DNA of 64,000 bases from Stichopus chloronotus. Taxonomy: Eukaryota; Echinodermata; Holothuroidea; Aspidochirotida; Stichopodidae. The stretch covers positions 12,649,419-12,713,418 of the forward strand of contig CM037839.1 in assembly GCA_021234535.1 (NCBI GenBank). The letters run 5' to 3'. Position numbers and translations under genes: made by a program. Of this stretch, positions 38,401 to 44,400 are shown one piece after another (within the stretch, counting starts at the first letter, position 1; the number at the start of each line of letters is the position of its first letter). The notes beneath the pieces were generated by a model. That model was not told the origin of the DNA. It was given only the letters and a program-made list of their open reading frames with translations, and ran no database searches.

Positions 38401-41400
38401 TGCAGCGATGTTTGAACATGTATAAAGAGCCTCTCAAAGTCCTAAAAATTACGTTTTGTATGGACCTTGAATGAAGCAAACTTATGTCCCCATGAACCCA
38501 CTTGTAACTTTCGCCAAGGACAGCATAAATTTGGTACAGGTATAGCGGTAATAAATCCCCCCTTTTTGAGTTTCAGCCAGAATCCCTTACAAGAACATTG
38601 TGTATTTGTGAAAGAATAATTCTTCAGTGCTGAATGCAGAAGAAACAAGACTTGCTATGTATTAGTTGAAGGTTAGATCATCTCTCATCTTTTGTTTTTA
38701 GAAATGGAATGTTTACAGTAATAACACAAGAGCAAACTGAATTAAAGGGAAATAGGGCGTTTGTTTTACAGAAAACATCCATATTATTAAAACCAATGTT
38801 TGTGGATGCAGAAAGATAGATTATTCACAATAAGAAAGAATAGTAGCCTTCTTTTCAAGAAATAAGTTCCTCACAGATAGAAACTCAGTTATTTGTTGCT
38901 CAACCCTAATTTGTTCACCCAAACTTTTCAAAATTCAAATGACGCATCTTCTGTTACTCATCACATGCATAATGTTTTGAGGAGATGAAGCTTTGGCAGG
39001 TGTTTATTGATGAGACTGGATGGTTTAACAATGACCAAAGCTATTTCTTTTGTATGTCATGTTGGTGTATTCTAAACGCCCTATTTCCCTTTAAGTCATT
39101 GGCTGTTTGGAAATGGAAAAGCTATCTTTCATTTGAAGCTTTTTAATCAAAGTTCAGAGTTCTTGTATTACGTGACTTATACAGTTTTCACAACAGAGAC
39201 TGTGATCTGAAGCCTTTCCAGATGGCCTTTCATTTCTGTTGTCTGTGTCAGAGTTATCAAAATTTGTATCCTTAGCAAGAAATACTTTAGCGAAATAATT
39301 GGTGACCAAAGATATCCTCAACAGTGAAACTTTCTTGAATTATTTGGCACCATTTTTATCTTGCATCTTTTTTCCGTTCTCTCTCCTTCAGGGTATTTCA
39401 TCTGCCAGTGAATTCATCACAACTCAGATGCCTCTCCCCCACACCATCGTTGACTTTTGGAGGCTGATCCACGACTACCAGATAAAAACGATAGTCTCGC
39501 TAAACAACATGGATAAAAAGGATGAGGTGAGATGATCCACACTTCCTCATCTATGTTTTTTTTTAATTTATGGCTTACATTTCTTTAAAATTTATTTAGT
39601 ATCGTATAAAGTATAATAAATCTTTTGGAATACAGGGAATGTATCATTCAAATTCCAATTTAGCTTTAACGTTCCTAGTCAAAAGAAAAAAGAAGGGAAA
39701 TCAACTATTGGAGAATTCAAAATGTTCTTTAGTTTTTTGTGATTAGTGCATTATGCCAGTAGTTTGGTGTGGGAAAGGTTGTTTTCAAATTTGTCATTTT
39801 TCCAGCTCTTTCTTTCACATGATCCACAACCCCAGGGTTTGTGTGTGTTTATAATTTAATGTAAGAAAAAGAAATGTTCCAGTTAAGTTTGATACCTGCC
39901 ATTAATGGAATATTTCCATTTCATTTCGTTCGATAGACTTGCTTGCCGTACTGGGGTTTTGGGGAACCGCTGGTCTGTGGGGAGCTGTTCCGTATCGTTA
40001 CGACAGCTGTGAATAAGAAAGGTGACATAGTGGAGAGGACTCTGGTTCTGGAAAACCTGTTAAATCAGGTAAGTACCAGTGATTTCTCAAATATACACCA
40101 AACTGCAATTATTTAACAAGAAATTGTGACTAACAGTTTTAAAAAGGATGACTTTCAGGCATCCAAATTGATGGAATTGAGATATATGCACTTTGTTTTT
40201 GGAAATATGTGAACAAAAGTTTGGTATCCAGTCTCTGGTTTTGTTAACTCACAGACAGTTACAGCTGAGACTGAAGAAAAATATTCTCACCTTAGTTGGT
40301 GATAACTTCTGTTGTGTCTTTGCTTCACATAACAGCTTTTTTTCATCAGGTATCATTGGAATTACAAAACCCAATCAATTTTGTATGATTGCAATTTTAA
40401 GGGCAGGGGATAGTTTGCTTTGTACTGTTTTATTAAGTGATTGTGGTTTTATCTCTGTTCCTTTTTTTAGGTTAGTGGAATTAATGTGTTGTTTATTTCT
40501 TCCATTTTTATTGCACTGGTTACGATGTGCAATAAAAGAAGTCAGAAGAAATTTAATGAATATTCATGACATAGATGCAATTTTTAATGAATTAACTAAG
40601 ACCTTCTCACTTTTTAACATTTTCACTGAAAAAGGCAGCACTTTTCAGATTGGTTTCTTGGATACACATACATTTTTTTGCACTTGTTGACTCAGTAACC
40701 CTCCATCCACCAAATCCTAAATGTAAGTTCAAAATAATTGAATTGAAAATTGATTGAATTGAAAAGTTCACATCAGCAGCAAAGAAAGATGGATTACATT
40801 AAACTCCATGGCATTGGTAAGTCTGTTCCTCGTCAAGATTTTGTTTATTTGCTGAAGCAATGATGAAGAGCAGGAAATGACCTTTGAAAGTACAGTCGGC
40901 TAGAATTTTCAAATTCCAGTTACTTTTTTATACGTCTGAGCGGCGCAGAAAACGGCCCTGCAATTCTTCACATTTATTCTCCTGTCACCACCTGGAATTT
41001 AAAATAAATGGAAAATGTATTTGTAATGCATTGGACTGTTTAAAGAAGTGAATGTTTATACCCACTCACATAATATTGTGATATGCATCATTTCATTATA
41101 TTAACAATCTCTCCTAACTTGTTAGATAATATCCTTCCTTTGTCATGTCTAGTCTCTTTACCTGTTTGCTGCTCAGTGGAAAACTGACGAGATCACTCAA
41201 CTTGATCACACAAAATGTTTTTCTTTTTTTCGAAAGGACTTTTGTCTCGTGTAAATTTTACATCGACGTTCGCTTTCTTTCACGTCAAGATTTCCACTTT
41301 TGAAATTGTTTAGCCGTTTGGAATTTGTCAATTCTTGGTTAGGCATTTGAAACGTGCTGTAGAACTCACTCAAAGCCCTCAACTAACCTGCCCCACCCCC

Positions 41401-44400
41401 ACCCAAGAGAATCACATGCATCCATGTTCTTGGTGAGAATTGTGGAGACTCTTAAAACTTTTCAGTATGCTGAAAAGATAGCTGATCCGTGAATATATAT
41501 GTTTAAAAGAGCTCATTGGGCCGATATCCTATATTTTGTTCAAGGTTTGGGGGAAACCCTTGCAAGCCAATACTTGTATATTTAGCTTCCTCAGTCATGC
41601 ATCTATTCCTGTAGTTGCTGGAAATATCAGAAATTATGAAAAGACATAGCCTGTAGTTAATGCCTTATGTTGAAAAAAGTGTCCTCAGTCACAGATTTGC
41701 AGTAAGTGATTTTCGTCATCAGTTATGCCATCATCATTCCATCCTGCTTCAGTTGTCTGTCAGATGTTCAGAATCTCTTAATTCGACCATTTTACCTTCC
41801 ACAAATGAGTTATACTCAACAGGTGTGACAGAATATCTTGAATATTGCGAACCAACTCAATGAGTCCCCTTAAATGAGTGGTCATAGTGATTCTACTTCT
41901 TTGCCAAAAAGGTAACCAAGGAAAACAATTCCTCTCCTAGACTGTGCCTTACTTCCCCCTTCGTGAGACACTGTGTCTTCACAATTTGAACCTGTTGGCT
42001 CTAATGACCCTTTGACCTTCACCAAAACCACCTTTTCAGGGAACATGTAAGATATTTCACTCTCTTCATCAGTAAGTCTTCCAGAATTCATTAGCACGAG
42101 CAGGGAATGAGCCTTCATGTAGTTTCCCATTCTTTCTGGTATTTGTAATCATTTAATATTTTTTCTATTTTCTGGCATAGTTAAGATGGCACCTGTATTC
42201 ATATCTTTCACAACTAACCACATCTGGGCTCTCTTCACAAAACCATCTTCCTGTTTTAAGTCTGTCTTAACTAAATCCAGGTTTGTTTTTCATCTTTCAG
42301 ATACATTTCAAATCTTATAACAATTTCCAGTCCAGTCATTGCTATCACATAGCAAATTCTTTTGGTACTTTATTTTGCTTGACAAGAAATTCCTTTATCT
42401 TATGTTAAGGTTATGTATAATGTCCAATTTCAGAGTATTTTATTTATTTTGTCTTGTTTTACCAACATACGTAATTAGGCATAAGAAACAATGAATAAAT
42501 ATGTGCACAAATTGAAATGTAAAAAGAGATAAAATTGAGATAAAATTAAAAAAAAAAATTGTTTTGGAAACAAAACAAAAAAAGAAAAAGAAAATACTGG
42601 TAACTTTGATTGATTTGTAACATGAATGTTTGAGAGTATTTAAGAGAAGTTTACTTTGAAGTAAGTCTGATTAAGTATGACAGAATTAATACTGTAACTT
42701 TGATTGATTTTTTAAATGATTGTGAGAGAGTGTTTAAGGGAACAATATTCTAACCTTAAATCTGATTTCATTAACTTGCTATGATTCTTCGCAAGTTGGA
42801 TCAAATCTAATTAGTACACTGTGACATGATTGGATCAATCCTCAAGCTAATTTGAAGAGACAATATCAGAAGAAAAAGATAGGATCATCTCTTAATTTGG
42901 TGACAAGTAACATTACCATAGACTAATAGCTAATGGTATTTTTTTGTAAATCATTGTCTGAGTGAAGTTGGTCTTGTTTACTGCAGACTGTCAGCGAGGT
43001 GAAACAATTCCAACTGAAGAAGTGGCCCAACCAGGAGCCAAGGCCCCCATCGATGGCTAGGTTCGCTATCTTCATTAAACTGGTTAAGGAGTACGTGTCT
43101 GACGACTCCTCTGCTGGACCAATCCTGGTACATTGCATGTAAGTGAATGATAATACCAGTTCATGTATGAACTACAGGTCATTCTTGTTCTTATTCTTCT
43201 TAAAACAGAATCAACTTGTTCTGATGAGGTATGTGTGAACTGAAGTACTTTCATGCACTATGTACCGAAGTACACGTACTACATCTATGCACTATGTTTT
43301 GAAGTACTCTTGTTCTTAAGTAGTGAGTTACTTTGTTCTGAAGTACTTACAAGCACTATCGTACTGAAGTACTTATGCCCTGTGTGTTGAAATACCTTTG
43401 TACTACAGTATGCATTTGAGCACTTTGGTACTTATGAACTCAAGTACCCACCTACCATGGACTGAAATTCTTTTGTGAAATAGTTGTCTAGTATTATCTC
43501 TGTGAATTTTTATCGCACAAATTTGTTTGGGCACTATCAAACATTGACACAATATACTTTGTACGAGTACTATGTCCTTAAATACTTAGGTTCTATATAT
43601 TGAACTACCTCCTGCTTTGTGTTGAAGGGCCTACTTTCTATGTATTGCATTGCCCATGTATTTATGAAATGAAGAATATAGGAAATTACAGACTGAAATA
43701 CTTGTGTGAAATAGTTGCAACTTTTATCTCTGCATAGATTTAACCTGGCTCTGGGCCCCCCCCCTAAACTTTTGACACCTGTCAAATGTTGACATGAATG
43801 TATCATTTGAGTCATGCATTGTATGTTGTGTAGTGTCATGGATGGAGTGAAGTCTTTTCTTCATGTCTGTGTGACGTGAATGATGTCGGGGTGTCACACT
43901 CAGACAAGTATCTACAATCTTGCACAAAATTGTTGGGACACTTTGCCGTATGTTGCAAATATATTACTGAATTTTAGGGGAGAAGATAACATGAAACCCA
44001 GTGCCCCTTTCCAATGTTGCGCTGAAGGAGTGAATGTACACTTTGAGCAGTAATCCTGTAGCCAACATTGACTAGGGGAGTGGGGTGTCCCAAGGTATTT
44101 TGTCCAAGATTGTAGCCATGTTGTACATTAATTAACATTGAAGAACATATTTAGACATTCATGCAGTGAGTTCTCTGATGCAGATTATGCATTTGTGTGT
44201 ATTTTTCTAACAACAGTGTAGAAATAGTGTGCATCCTTTAAATACTCTGGTGTACCCATGTCGAGGATCTTTTGCAGTTGGAGTGTATAGAATGTGACGT
44301 TGGTGCTTTGGTGGTTTATGTAGCCACAATCATGCATATATGCTCAGTTTCTGCTTCAGTTTGACTTAACCAATAATGTTGCATAATTGTGAGGTATGAT

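Noticed and set aside
40193..40690. 165-codon plus-strand frame in intron 26.
   Set aside because: Low-complexity hydrophobic and aromatic composition expected of AT-rich intron; no splice phase fits D2, whose adjacent exons already join without a gap in the domain.
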